A stretch of 64,000 nucleotides of DNA from Aliishimia sp963678085 (GTDB lineage: Bacteria > Pseudomonadota > Alphaproteobacteria > Rhodobacterales > Rhodobacteraceae): positions 744,001-808,000 of the forward strand of contig OY782680.1 of the NCBI GenBank assembly GCA_963678085.1. Direction: 5' to 3'. Below, piece by piece: positions 33,958 through 42,308 of the stretch. The position numbers and the translations under genes are program-made. The notes beneath the pieces were generated by a model, which did no database searches, was not told where the DNA came from, and saw only the letters and a list, made by a program, of their open reading frames with translations. How positions within the stretch are numbered: position 1 is the stretch's first letter; each line of letters begins with the position of its first letter.

Positions 33958-34572
33958 TTAGATCAGCGGCTCTAGGATGCGAATGCCGCCCTCATCCGTT
34001 GGCGCAATTGGCGGGGTCTCTATAAGGCTGCGCATCTTGAGCGATTTGATCGCGGTGAAGGGGATCGAATGATCGAGCCATTCGGATTTCTTGCGCAGGC
34101 TATCAGGACCACAGGCTGTGACGGTGCCCGCGTGACGCTTGACGATTTCGCCAAGCCCGTCCAGCCCCGCGCCCTGATTTTGCCCGTTTTCATAGAGCGC
34201 CCAATAGCACCGACCAGCACTTGCAGGCCTTAGGCTCAGCAGTGTTCCGCCCTCAAATTCGGGACAGGAGCGCGCTTGCGCCTCTAGCGCCGAGATCCCG
34301 TGGATGGGGATGCAAAGCGCATAGGCAAGCGCATTGGCGAAGCTGACCCCAACCCGCGTAGAGGTCAGCGCCCCTGGGCCAATATCGACAATAATGCCTG
34401 TGATCTGTGATATGTCGCGGCCCTGTTCTGCCAAGGCCTTGTGCAACAATGTGCTTAGATCGACCTTTTGCGCACCAAAGCTCTCTGCGGAAAGCGCGTG
34501 CAGAACAGCGCCGGTTTCATCAAACAGCGCAACGCAATAGGGCCCGGAGGATGTGCTGATGCCGATTTTCAT
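33958..34572 (-). CDS. tsaB: t6A complex subunit TsaB
   Basis: 204 aa ASKHA partner that activates TsaD. N-terminal MKIGISTSSGPYCVALFDET and GPGALTSTRVGVSFANALA mark it; the usual GPGSFTGLRIG is altered to GPGALTSTRVG. RimI, often fused or next to TsaB in alphaproteobacteria, is absent. Overlaps tsaE by four bases (ATGA). Confidence 0.87.
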   Translation of the reverse strand: MKIGISTSSGPYCVALFDETGAVLHALSAESFGAQKVDLSTLLHKALAEQGRDISQITGIIVDIGPGALTSTRVGVSFANALAYALCIPIHGISALEAQARSCPEFEGGTLLSLRPASAGRCYWALYENGQNQGAGLDGLGEIVKRHAGTVTACGPDSLRKKSEWLDHSIPFTAIKSLKMRSLIETPPIAPTDEGGIRILEPLI

Positions 34573-35051
34573 GACGTGGCTCCAGTATCATCTGACGGCT
34601 CAAGCAAGGCGCTCCACTTCGCGCTATGACCAGAAAGGCGGAATGCCCGACCCTCAGGACTATCGCCATAACCGGAGATGTGGATCTGGAGCGCCTCTGG
34701 GAAATAAGAACCCAGCCGCGCGCCCCATTCGATGATCGCGAGCGCTTCGGGGAAAAACTCCTCAACCCCCAAAAGGTAAAACTCCTCCGGGCTGGCGAGC
34801 CGATAGGCATCAATGTGATAGATTTGCAGATCACCCGCGTCATAGATGTTGCACAGTGCATAGGTCGGGCTGCTCACCGGATCGCGCGAGCCCAAGGCTT
34901 GCACGAGAAAGCCGGTGAATGTGGTTTTGCCTGCGGCCAGGGCACCATCCAGCAAAACGACATCGCCGGGCTTCAAATACCCGGCGAGACGCTGCGCAAA
35001 ATCACGCGTTGCTTGCAGGTCGCTGCAAATAAATTCCCGATCCCCGATCAC
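34569..35051 (-). CDS. tsaE: t6A ATPase TsaE
   Basis: 160 aa P-loop ATPase that resets the TsaBD complex. Walker A LDGALAAGKTTFTGF, the PTYALCNIYDAG region and ALAIIEWGARLGSYFPE are typical of TsaE. Usual Walker A is GELGAGKTT, so this one is variant but intact. First gene of the t6A operon, 56 bp downstream of sulP in the same direction, so its transcription may start in the sulfur operon or in that gap. Confidence 0.9.
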   Translation of the reverse strand: MIGDREFICSDLQATRDFAQRLAGYLKPGDVVLLDGALAAGKTTFTGFLVQALGSRDPVSSPTYALCNIYDAGDLQIYHIDAYRLASPEEFYLLGVEEFFPEALAIIEWGARLGSYFPEALQIHISGYGDSPEGRAFRLSGHSAKWSALLEPSDDTGATS

Positions 35052-35107
35052 TTGCGCCCAATCCTACCCGTTGTCGGTCACGGTCTAAGAGACTGGCGCG
35101 GGCTTGT

Positions 35108-36832
35108 CTATCGGCTGAGCGCAACCCAGGCGTCGTTTTGTGACAGGTAGACATGGCCGTTCAGCTCATCAATGAAATGCGAGCGGGTCAGGCGGTCCAT
35201 CACCGGGCCCTTGACCTCTGACAGATGCAGGCCGATGCCAAGCTCTTTGAGACGCAAATTGATCGCCTCTAGGCTTTCAAGCGCCGAGAAATCCACATCA
35301 TTCACCGCCGAGAACATCAGCACCACATGCTCGATTTTGCAGCCCTCGCTGACCCGGTTTTGCACCAGATCCTCAAGAAAACGGGCATTCACGAAATAAA
35401 GGCTCTCATCGACGCGCAATGTCACCAGCCGCTCATCGGTCTCCACATTGTGGCGATGGATGTTGCGAAAATGCTCTGTGCCAGGAACGCGGCCCACTTC
35501 GGCCACATGCGGTCTGGATGTGTTATAAAGATGCAAGAGCACAGAAATCGCCACGCCACTGGCAACACCAACCTCGACCCCAAGGCCCAATGTCAGCAAA
35601 ATCGTGGCGGCAACAGCGGTGAAATCGGCGCGGTTATAGCTCCAGGTTTTCTTGAGAATGCTGAAATCGACGAGGCTGAGAACGGCCACAATAATGGTCG
35701 CGGCGAGTGTCGCTTTGGGCAAGAAATAAACCAGCGGCGTCAGGGCAATAGCTGCAATAGCAAGCCCTATCGCGGTGTAAATCCCTGCCGCAGGTGTTTC
35801 TGCCCCCGCATCATAATTCACGACTGAGCGCGAAAAGCCGCCCGTGACGGGAAAGCCGCCGGTGAAGGCCGCCCCAAGGTTGGCCGCGCCTAGGCCGATC
35901 AGCTCTTGATCAGGATCAATGCGCTGGCGCTTTTTCGCGGCCAATGTTTGCGCCACTGAAACGCTTTCGACAAAGCCAATGATTGAAATCAGTATGGCGG
36001 GCACCAGCAAGGCGCCAAGCAGATCGGAAGAGAGCCCAGGCAAGGTAAAGGGGGGCAGGCTTTGCGGCACATCGCCAACAATGCGCACGCCGCGCGCGCC
36101 CAGATCAAAGAGCCAAACCGCCAGCGTTGTGGCAATTACGGCAAAGACAGGCCCCGCTTTGGCCAGCAAATCCGTTAAGACAGGGCCCGTGCCAAGCGCC
36201 TTGAGCAGTGGTTTGAGATTGCCGCGCACCCAAAACAAGAAACCAGTTGCTGCCAGCCCGATGATGACTGTGATCCAATTGATCTCGGGAAGGTGCGCAA
36301 CGATGGACCCGAGCATTTGCGGCAATGTATGCCCATGGGCGCTTACGCCCAGAATATGCTTGAGCTGGCTGGTGGCGATCAAAATACCGGAGGCGGTGAT
36401 AAAGCCGGCAATCACCGGATGGCTTAGGAAATTTGCCAAGAACCCAAGGCGTAAAAGCCCCAGCAGCACAAGAAAGGCACCGGATAAAAACGCCAAGGTC
36501 AGCGCGGCAATCGCATAGCCTGCCGTGCCGCTTTCTGCCACTTGTCCCAAGGCAGAGGCGGTTAGCAAAGACACCACGGCCACGGGACCAACGGCCAGGG
36601 CGCGCGAGGTGCCAAAGATCGCATAAAGGATAATCGGCGCAATAGAGGCATAGATCCCCGCCTCGGGCGGCAAACCTGCCAGCAACGCATAGGCCAGGGA
36701 TTGCGGGATAAGCATGATCGTGACGATCACCGCAGCGGTCATATCATTGGAGAAAGCGGTTTTCGTATAGCTCTTGCCCCACTCCAAAATGGGCATATAG
36801 CGCGTAAGCCCCGCGAATTTGTTCCCCGTCAT
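35108..36832 (-). CDS. SulP-family anion transporter with STAS domain
   Basis: 574 aa. About a dozen membrane segments (residues 30-430) with VTIMLIPQSLAYALLAGLPP, followed by a cytosolic STAS domain (about 465-565). SulP proteins move sulfate, bicarbonate or other anions. Behind the sulfide-oxidation genes, a role in sulfate or sulfite traffic is a reasonable guess. Last gene of the sulfur operon, 97 bp after the SQR gene with a hairpin between. Confidence 0.87.
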   Translation of the reverse strand: MTGNKFAGLTRYMPILEWGKSYTKTAFSNDMTAAVIVTIMLIPQSLAYALLAGLPPEAGIYASIAPIILYAIFGTSRALAVGPVAVVSLLTASALGQVAESGTAGYAIAALTLAFLSGAFLVLLGLLRLGFLANFLSHPVIAGFITASGILIATSQLKHILGVSAHGHTLPQMLGSIVAHLPEINWITVIIGLAATGFLFWVRGNLKPLLKALGTGPVLTDLLAKAGPVFAVIATTLAVWLFDLGARGVRIVGDVPQSLPPFTLPGLSSDLLGALLVPAILISIIGFVESVSVAQTLAAKKRQRIDPDQELIGLGAANLGAAFTGGFPVTGGFSRSVVNYDAGAETPAAGIYTAIGLAIAAIALTPLVYFLPKATLAATIIVAVLSLVDFSILKKTWSYNRADFTAVAATILLTLGLGVEVGVASGVAISVLLHLYNTSRPHVAEVGRVPGTEHFRNIHRHNVETDERLVTLRVDESLYFVNARFLEDLVQNRVSEGCKIEHVVLMFSAVNDVDFSALESLEAINLRLKELGIGLHLSEVKGPVMDRLTRSHFIDELNGHVYLSQNDAWVALSR

Positions 36833-36885
36833 AGCGACCTCATCAAAAAATGCGCGGGCAACGCCGAAGCGCCGCCCGCCAGGAA

Positions 36886-36920
36886 TGCAAGCCCCCCGGA
36901 AGGGAAATTGGGGGCATGCA
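36886..36920 (-). other. Intercistronic hairpin between SQR and sulP
   Basis: Arms 36886-36896 and 36910-36920 pair over 11 positions with one mismatch (TGCATGCCCCC with GGGGGCTTGCA). No T-run. May reduce expression of sulP relative to the upstream genes. Confidence 0.5.
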
Positions 36921-36929
36921 AATCGTGAT

Positions 36930-38609
36930 TTACTCGGCTGTCACCTTCACTTTTTCCGGTTTCGCCAGCCATTCTTTGCCTTTCAGCATGGCTTTCCAAT
37001 AGATCGGCGGCAGCATTTTTTCCTTTAGGAACCATGCCATACGTGTGGGTTTGGTGCCATCCAAGATAAATGGCGGGAAGCTTGGTTTCAGCACGCCGCC
37101 ATAACCGAACTCTGCCAATACGATCTTGCCGCGCTCCACCGTGAGCGGGCAGGAGCCATAGCCATCATAGGCAGCTACGGGTGAGCCCCCGGCCATATCC
37201 GCCACGATATTATCCGCCACAGTCGGGGCCTGCTTGCGCGCTGCCGCAGCGGTTTTGGCGTTGGGCGCGTTCATGACGTCCCCCAAAGACCAGATATTGT
37301 CAAAGCTCTTATGACGCAGCGTGGCTTGATCCACATCGACCCAGCCCGCAGCATCGGCGAGCGGCGAGACGCGGATAAAGTCCGGTGCGGTTTGCGGTGG
37401 GCAGACATGCATCATGTCAAACTCGACCGTGACCGTTTCGGGATCCGTATCAGGCTTGGCGACTTTGAATGTTGCCTTTTTCGCCGGGCCATCTACTGCG
37501 ATCAAATTGTGGAAGAAATTCAGCGTTGCGTCATATTTCTCGACATATTTTTCCAGCGCAGGCACATAGTCTTTGACCCCAAAGAGCACGCCGCCCGCAT
37601 TCATGAATTGAATGTCAATGTCTTTCAGGCACCCATTTCTGAACCACGCATCGCCGGACAGGTACATCGCCTTTTGCGGCGCACCGGCGCATTTGATCGG
37701 CATGGGGGGCTGGGTAAAGAGCGCACGACCATCTTTCAGCTCTTGCACCAATTGCCAGGTATAGGGCGCTAGGTCATAGCGATAGTTAGAGGTCACGCCG
37801 TTGCGGCCCAGGGTTTCTTCCAGGCCTTCTACCGCATCCCAATCCAGCTTGAGGCCGGGGCAAACCACAAGGCGATCATATTTCACCACGCGGCAGCCAT
37901 CCAGGATCACGGCATTGTTTTTTGGCTCAAAGGCAGCCACAGCCGATTTCAGCCATTTGACGCCTGCCGGGATGAGCGATCCCATTGTTTTCGCGGTCTC
38001 GCTGGCCTCAAAGATACCGCCGCCAACCATGGTCCAACCGGGCTGATAATAATGGATATCTGCCGGGTCGATGATCGCAATGGAGAGCTCAGATTTGCGG
38101 GCCTTTAGACTGGCCGCAACGGACACACCGCCCGCGCCGCCGCCGACAATCACTACATCGAACTTGGCATCCCCGGTATCAGTTGGGGTTTTGCCACCAT
38201 TGGCAATGCGGCGCGCAACGCCGTTCATATCATAGCCAGCCGCCTTGGTTGCGGCGAGGATCTCTGGCATGGGGCGCTTTTTGCTTTCATGGAAAGACCA
38301 AAGCGTGGCCGAGCGCGTGCCCGTGCGGCAATAGGCCAAGACCGGGCGCTGCATATCTTTGAGCGCGGTGCCAAAGGCCGCGACATCCTCATCACGCACC
38401 ATACCCGATTGCACGGGCACATAGCGCAGCTCTATCCCCTCAGCGGTTGCTGCGGCTTTGATTTCCTCGACGCTTGGCTGGTCCGCGCCCTCTCCGTCAG
38501 GGCGGTTACAGATGATTGCGCGAAACCCTGCCGCTTTGATCGCAGGCATATCTTCTGGGGTGATCTGCGGGCTGACCGAGACCTTGTCCGAAATTCTCTT
38601 GATATCCAT
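36930..38609 (-). CDS. DUF442 sulfurtransferase/phosphatase fused to sulfide:quinone oxidoreductase
   Basis: 559 aa fusion. Residues 1-140 are a TIGR01244/DUF442 dual-specificity-phosphatase-like domain with the signature VLAYCRTGTRSATLW. Residues 155-559 are a flavoprotein of the type II SQR group, with VVIVGGGAGGVSVAASLKAR for FAD and catalytic cysteines in VVCPGLKLDWD and MPIKCAGAPQKAMYLS, the latter very close to mitochondrial SQOR. Oxidises sulfide, passing electrons to quinone and sulfur to a thiol acceptor. The fusion is known in this group. Upstream of the persulfide dioxygenase product chain. Confidence 0.88.
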   Translation of the reverse strand: MDIKRISDKVSVSPQITPEDMPAIKAAGFRAIICNRPDGEGADQPSVEEIKAAATAEGIELRYVPVQSGMVRDEDVAAFGTALKDMQRPVLAYCRTGTRSATLWSFHESKKRPMPEILAATKAAGYDMNGVARRIANGGKTPTDTGDAKFDVVIVGGGAGGVSVAASLKARKSELSIAIIDPADIHYYQPGWTMVGGGIFEASETAKTMGSLIPAGVKWLKSAVAAFEPKNNAVILDGCRVVKYDRLVVCPGLKLDWDAVEGLEETLGRNGVTSNYRYDLAPYTWQLVQELKDGRALFTQPPMPIKCAGAPQKAMYLSGDAWFRNGCLKDIDIQFMNAGGVLFGVKDYVPALEKYVEKYDATLNFFHNLIAVDGPAKKATFKVAKPDTDPETVTVEFDMMHVCPPQTAPDFIRVSPLADAAGWVDVDQATLRHKSFDNIWSLGDVMNAPNAKTAAAARKQAPTVADNIVADMAGGSPVAAYDGYGSCPLTVERGKIVLAEFGYGGVLKPSFPPFILDGTKPTRMAWFLKEKMLPPIYWKAMLKGKEWLAKPEKVKVTAE

Positions 38610-38618
38610 GTTCTGTCC

Positions 38619-39503
38619 TTAAAGCCCGTTCACTGGGACTTTGAGCATGGGAATACCGTCTTGGTCCGTGGGCACTTCGCCCGCGCGCATGTTGACCTGC
38701 AAGGACGGGATGATGAGTTTCGGCATGCCAAGCTGCGCATCGCGCTCGGTGCGGAATTTCACGAACTCTTCTTTGGTTTTGCCTTCACCAACATGGATAT
38801 TGCTGGCTTTTTCTTCGGCCACCGTGGTTTCCCACAGGATTTCCCGCCCGCCGGGGCCGTAGTCGTGGCACATAAAGAGGCGGGTTTCATCGGGCAGGGC
38901 CAGCACTTTTTGAATGCTGTCATACAGCGTTTCAGCCGAGCCACCAGGGAAGTCACAGCGGGCCGAGCCGCCATCAGGCATGAACAGCGTATCGCCCACA
39001 AAAGCGGCATCGCCCATCACATGCACCATGCAAGCAGGCGTGTGGCCGGGTGTGTAGATCGCAAAGCACTGCATCTGGCCCACCATATAGGTGTCACCAT
39101 CCTCAAACAGCGCATCAAATTGCGAGCCATCGCGCTGGAACTCGGTGCCTTCATTAAAGACTTTGCCAAAGACTTCTTGCACCACGGTGATCTTAGAGCC
39201 GACCCCGATCTTGCCGCCGAGCTTTTCCTGGATATAGGGCGCGGCGCTCAGATGGTCCGCATGCACATGGGTTTCGATGATCCACTCCAGCTTGAGACCT
39301 TGCGTCTCGACCTGCCGGATCAGCTCATCCGCATGATCAAAAGTGATCCGACCTGCCGCATAGTCGATATCCATCACGCTATCAACAATCGCACAGGAGT
39401 TCGATGCGGGATCCTTTACGATATATGTAATTGTATTGGTCGCCTCATCAAAAAAGGCCTGGACCTCTGGCTTTATTGCGATGTTAACGGGATAATCCGT
39501 CAT
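38619..39503 (-). CDS. Persulfide dioxygenase-like MBL-fold hydrolase
   Basis: 294 aa metallo-beta-lactamase fold. ETHVHADHLSAA gives the metal motif HxHxDH; FVGDTLFMPDGGSARCDFPG and CHDYGPGGREI are the ETHE1/persulfide-dioxygenase features. It would oxidise glutathione persulfide made by SQR to sulfite. Nine bases upstream of the SQR fusion gene, so one operon. Confidence 0.88.
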   Translation of the reverse strand: MTDYPVNIAIKPEVQAFFDEATNTITYIVKDPASNSCAIVDSVMDIDYAAGRITFDHADELIRQVETQGLKLEWIIETHVHADHLSAAPYIQEKLGGKIGVGSKITVVQEVFGKVFNEGTEFQRDGSQFDALFEDGDTYMVGQMQCFAIYTPGHTPACMVHVMGDAAFVGDTLFMPDGGSARCDFPGGSAETLYDSIQKVLALPDETRLFMCHDYGPGGREILWETTVAEEKASNIHVGEGKTKEEFVKFRTERDAQLGMPKLIIPSLQVNMRAGEVPTDQDGIPMLKVPVNGL

Positions 39504-39515
39504 AATGTCTTCTCC

Positions 39516-39953
39516 TTAAGATGCGGTTTGCGTCTTTGGTGTTCCGAGGGTTTGGATGAATTTGGCAAGGAAAATGCCTGCGATGAGCGCCGCGGTGAAG
39601 GCAAACACCTCCCAGCGACCTGTGCCAAGAGCTGGCAGCGCGCCGCCTGGGCAAAAGCCTGCGATGCCCCAGCCGATGCCAAACACGGCTGAGCCGCCGA
39701 TCAAGCGCGCGTCGAGTGTTCGGTTTGTTGGCACGCTAAAGCCGCTCTCAAATACCGGGGCGCCGCGGCCAAAGACGAGCTTATAGCCGATAAATGTGAC
39801 CACAAGCGCACCGCCCATCACAAAGATCAAAGACGGATCCCAGCTGCCCGCGATGTCGAAAAAGTTCAGCACTTTTGCCGGATTGGCCATGCCAGAGATT
39901 GAGATGCCGACGCCAAAGATCAGGCCGATCAGATAAGTTACGATGAGGCGCAT
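39516..39953 (-). CDS. YeeE/YedE half-protein (DUF6691-like)
   Basis: 145 aa with four hydrophobic segments. GISGMANPAKVLNFFDIAG and GWGIAGFCPGGALPALG carry the conserved cysteine of the YeeE/YedE (TsuA-like) family. Two half-size genes side by side replace the single thiosulfate transporter; they probably form a heterodimer moving a sulfur species across the inner membrane. Confidence 0.82.
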   Translation of the reverse strand: MRLIVTYLIGLIFGVGISISGMANPAKVLNFFDIAGSWDPSLIFVMGGALVVTFIGYKLVFGRGAPVFESGFSVPTNRTLDARLIGGSAVFGIGWGIAGFCPGGALPALGTGRWEVFAFTAALIAGIFLAKFIQTLGTPKTQTAS

Positions 39954-39956
39954 CTG

Positions 39957-40388
39957 TTACCCTCCAAGCACATGGCGCAGGATGTAAACCGTCGCGCCGG
40001 TGAAAATCATGAATGTGATGGTTGCTGCGATAGAGCGCGGGCTCAGGCGGGCCATGCCGCAGACCCCATGTCCAGAGGTGCAGCCCGACCCATAGGTCAC
40101 GCCCATCCCAACGATCACACCGCCAATCAAAAGCGCTGTTGTGGAAATAGGAACCTCAACGGCTGGCATGTTGCCAGAAATCAACCAGACCACGAAAGGG
40201 CCCGTGACCATGCCCGCCAAGAGCGCCGCGCGCCAGGCGAAATCCTTGCTGGAGCTTGGCTGAAACAACCCGGCCAAAACGCCGGTTGCGCCCATGACCC
40301 GGCCCAAAGTGAGCATAAGCAGCGTTGAGGCTATGCCAATCAAGACACCGCCAGCAAGCGATGCATAAGGGGTGAATTCCGTTTCCAT
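39957..40388 (-). CDS. YeeE/YedE half-protein, N-terminal type
   Basis: 143 aa, partner of the preceding half. VTYGSGCTSGHGVCGMARLS carries the paired cysteines of the family. The ATG at 40388 has CCGGAG upstream; the frame extends to 40454 but without support. Three bases from the other half. Sulfur-compound uptake or efflux inferred from homologues. Confidence 0.82.
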   Translation of the reverse strand: METEFTPYASLAGGVLIGIASTLLMLTLGRVMGATGVLAGLFQPSSSKDFAWRAALLAGMVTGPFVVWLISGNMPAVEVPISTTALLIGGVIVGMGVTYGSGCTSGHGVCGMARLSPRSIAATITFMIFTGATVYILRHVLGG

Positions 40389-40392
40389 CACA

Positions 40393-40602
40393 TCAGCTCC
40401 GGCACGTGTTAAAACCAAAGATCGAATAAAGCGGGCAAATGCGCACGGTCGCAACCACCAGCATCACAACGCCAATCGCCGCTGCTGCGTATTTCAAAAT
40501 GCCCCCCGCAAAGGCAGGTATGCCGCTAAAAAAGGCCAGGTAGAGCAATGCAAGCCCCACTCCTATTCGTAGAATACGGTCAATCGTCCCTACATTGATC
40601 AT
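40393..40602 (-). CDS. DUF2892 (YgaP-like) membrane protein
   Basis: 69 aa, two membrane helices: MINVGTIDRILRIGVGLALL, then GGILKYAAAAIGVVMLVVAT, ending CPLYSIFGFNTC. The C-terminal cysteines are typical of DUF2892 proteins that accompany sulfurtransferases. ATG 40602 has GGAGGGG upstream. First gene of the operon that runs to sulP. Confidence 0.85.
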   Translation of the reverse strand: MINVGTIDRILRIGVGLALLYLAFFSGIPAFAGGILKYAAAAIGVVMLVVATVRICPLYSIFGFNTCRS

Positions 40603-40660
40603 CTTTCGTAACCCCTCCGTTGTCGATGCAGCGGCCATAAAGAACCGCCAAAACTTGGTC

Positions 40661-40675
40661 TGTGACTAAGTCACA
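40661..40675. promoter_or_regulatory. Crp/Fnr-type operator, perfect 15-bp palindrome
   Basis: TGTGACTAAGTCACA is a perfect 7-bp inverted repeat about one base. It is 59 bp upstream of the DUF2892 start and 21 bp downstream of the crp-like stop. The half-sites TGTGA and TCACA are of Crp/Fnr type with 5-bp spacing. Target of the adjacent regulator, inferred. Confidence 0.75.
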
Positions 40676-40696
40676 TAAGTCGAAGAAAGGTTAACG

Positions 40697-41362
40697 CTAG
40701 CCCGCTCGGGCCAAATGACGCAGGGCAGGTTTATCTGTCAAAGCGATCCGCCCGCGCGACTGGGCGACCATGCCGCGTTTTTGAAAATCTTGCAACACGC
40801 GGCTGATGACCTCTCGCGCGGTTCCAAGTTCGCTTGCAAGCTTTTGATGTGTTGCGGAAATCTCTTTGAAATCCCCGGCAAGGGACAAGAGCCGTTCGGC
40901 CAAGCGCACATCAAGACGGCCAAAAGCCACATCATCCACCACGCGCAACAGATCAATCAACCGGCGCGAATAGGCTGCAAAAACAAATTTGCGAAAGGGC
41001 TCTTCTTCCGCGACAAGCTGATCAAACGCGGTTTTCGGCAGGACCGCTGCCACAATATCGGTCTCGGCAAGCCCTTCCGCATTATAGGCCTCTTCTGCCA
41101 GCATACAGGCCGTGGTCAAAACGCAGCTCTCACCCGCTTCGACCCGATAAAGAACGATCTCACGCCCGGATTCAGAACTTTGCGAGACGCGAATACGCCC
41201 ATCATAAAGAAAGAACAGGCTGTCAGGAACATTTGTGGGGCCAAAGACTTGGGCCCCGGCGGGCAGTCGCAACACCCGTGCCATTTGCCGCAACCGATCC
41301 CGCACCGCCGGTGGAAGCGCAGCCGTCCCGGTGAACCTCTCTGTCCAATCGTTAAGTGTCAT
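40697..41362 (-). CDS. Crp/Fnr family transcriptional regulator
   Basis: 221 aa. Cyclic-nucleotide-binding fold (about 1-135) and winged helix (about 150-215; SATHQKLASELGTAREVISRVLQ). Iron-sulfur ligands of FNR are lacking. Two cysteines C80 and C86 (ESCVLTTACMLAEEA) are spaced to form a disulfide or tetrasulfide, a possible persulfide switch. ATG at 41362 is used; the frame runs to 41389. It lies directly upstream of the sulfide operon and divergent from the peroxiredoxin. Confidence 0.85.
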   Translation of the reverse strand: MTLNDWTERFTGTAALPPAVRDRLRQMARVLRLPAGAQVFGPTNVPDSLFFLYDGRIRVSQSSESGREIVLYRVEAGESCVLTTACMLAEEAYNAEGLAETDIVAAVLPKTAFDQLVAEEEPFRKFVFAAYSRRLIDLLRVVDDVAFGRLDVRLAERLLSLAGDFKEISATHQKLASELGTAREVISRVLQDFQKRGMVAQSRGRIALTDKPALRHLARAG

Positions 41363-41478
41363 CCCATGTCCCGCTAAGCCTATTTGCAATGGATGAAAAG
41401 GTTAACGCAGCTTTACTCGCAAGGCGAGCCTCGCGCCCGCTTGCTGGACTATGGGTCGCACCGCTGATGCATATTTTC

Positions 41479-41493
41479 TGTGACTTAGGTGAT
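41479..41493. promoter_or_regulatory. Degenerate copy of the Crp/Fnr operator
   Basis: TGTGACTTAGGTGAT shares its first half-site with the perfect operator at 40661 and sits in the crp-peroxiredoxin divergent gap, 64 bp before the peroxiredoxin start. Suggests shared or autogenous control. The second half is poor. Confidence 0.45.
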
Positions 41494-41556
41494 TTTGTTA
41501 CAGAGGTTTTTGTGTCACTGGCCTTATGCCTTTCGTGACCAAATACGGAGTTTCTC

Positions 41557-42186
41557 ATGGCACTACTTCTTGGCGATATCGTCCCAAATTTCGAAGCTGA
41601 CACCACCACTGGCCCTATGTCATTCCATGACTGGATCGGGGATGATTGGGCGTTCTTTTTCAGCCACCCTGCTGATTTCACACCTGTTTGCACCACAGAG
41701 ATGGGCCGCACGGCGCAGCTGGCAGAAGAGTTTGCCAAGCGCGGTGTAAAGCCGGTTGGGCTGAGCACCGACACAGTTGAAGAGCATCTGAAATGGATTG
41801 AGGATGTGAATGATACGCAAAACACAACTCTCAAGTTCCCCATCATCGCGGATCCAGACTTTGAGATCGCCAAGCTTTACCAGATGATCCATCCGGGCGA
41901 ATCTGAGACCGCGGCTGTGCGCTCTGTCTTCATCATTGACGGCAACAAAAAGCTGCGTCTGACCATGACCTACCCAATGAGCGTTGGCCGGAATTTTGAC
42001 GAGATCCTGCGCGTGATCGACGCGCTGCAAACGGGCGATGCGAAAGGCGTTGCTTTGCCTGCGGATTGGCGCCCAGGTCAACGTGCGATCATCCCGCCAA
42101 CCGTCTCCAATGAGATGGCCGCCGAGCAGTTCCCGCAAGGTTTTGAGGAAATCCGCCCCTACCTGCGCACCGTCGATATTGCGTAA
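41557..42186 (+). CDS. 1-Cys peroxiredoxin (Prx6 type)
   Basis: 209 aa. Peroxidatic Cys in HPADFTPVCTTEMG; the long C-terminal domain (PADWRPGQRAIIPPTV) belongs to the Prx6 class. No resolving cysteine is evident. Reduces peroxides. Divergent from the Crp-type gene; possibly induced with sulfide or persulfide oxidation. A clear terminator follows. Confidence 0.93.
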   Translation: MALLLGDIVPNFEADTTTGPMSFHDWIGDDWAFFFSHPADFTPVCTTEMGRTAQLAEEFAKRGVKPVGLSTDTVEEHLKWIEDVNDTQNTTLKFPIIADPDFEIAKLYQMIHPGESETAAVRSVFIIDGNKKLRLTMTYPMSVGRNFDEILRVIDALQTGDAKGVALPADWRPGQRAIIPPTVSNEMAAEQFPQGFEEIRPYLRTVDIA

Positions 42187-42221
42187 CCGCGCAGTATCGT
42201 CTTTGAACAAAAATCCGTTCT

Positions 42222-42252
42222 GGGCGCTTTGCAAAGGCAGAGCGCCCTTTTT
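42222..42252 (+). terminator. Intrinsic terminator after the peroxiredoxin gene
   Basis: GGGCGCT (42222-42228) pairs with AGCGCCC (42241-42247) around a 12-nt loop and is followed by TTTTT (42248-42252), 36 bases after the stop codon. Confidence 0.88.
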
Positions 42253-42308
42253 ATGCGATCTTGGCGCAAGCTTTACGCACAGCAAGCGCTTTGGCCCTAT
42301 GGCAACAC

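Noticed and set aside
37311..37772. Long plus-strand frames opposite the SQR and other high-GC genes
   Set aside because: They are antisense shadows with histidine/arginine-rich composition and no domain.
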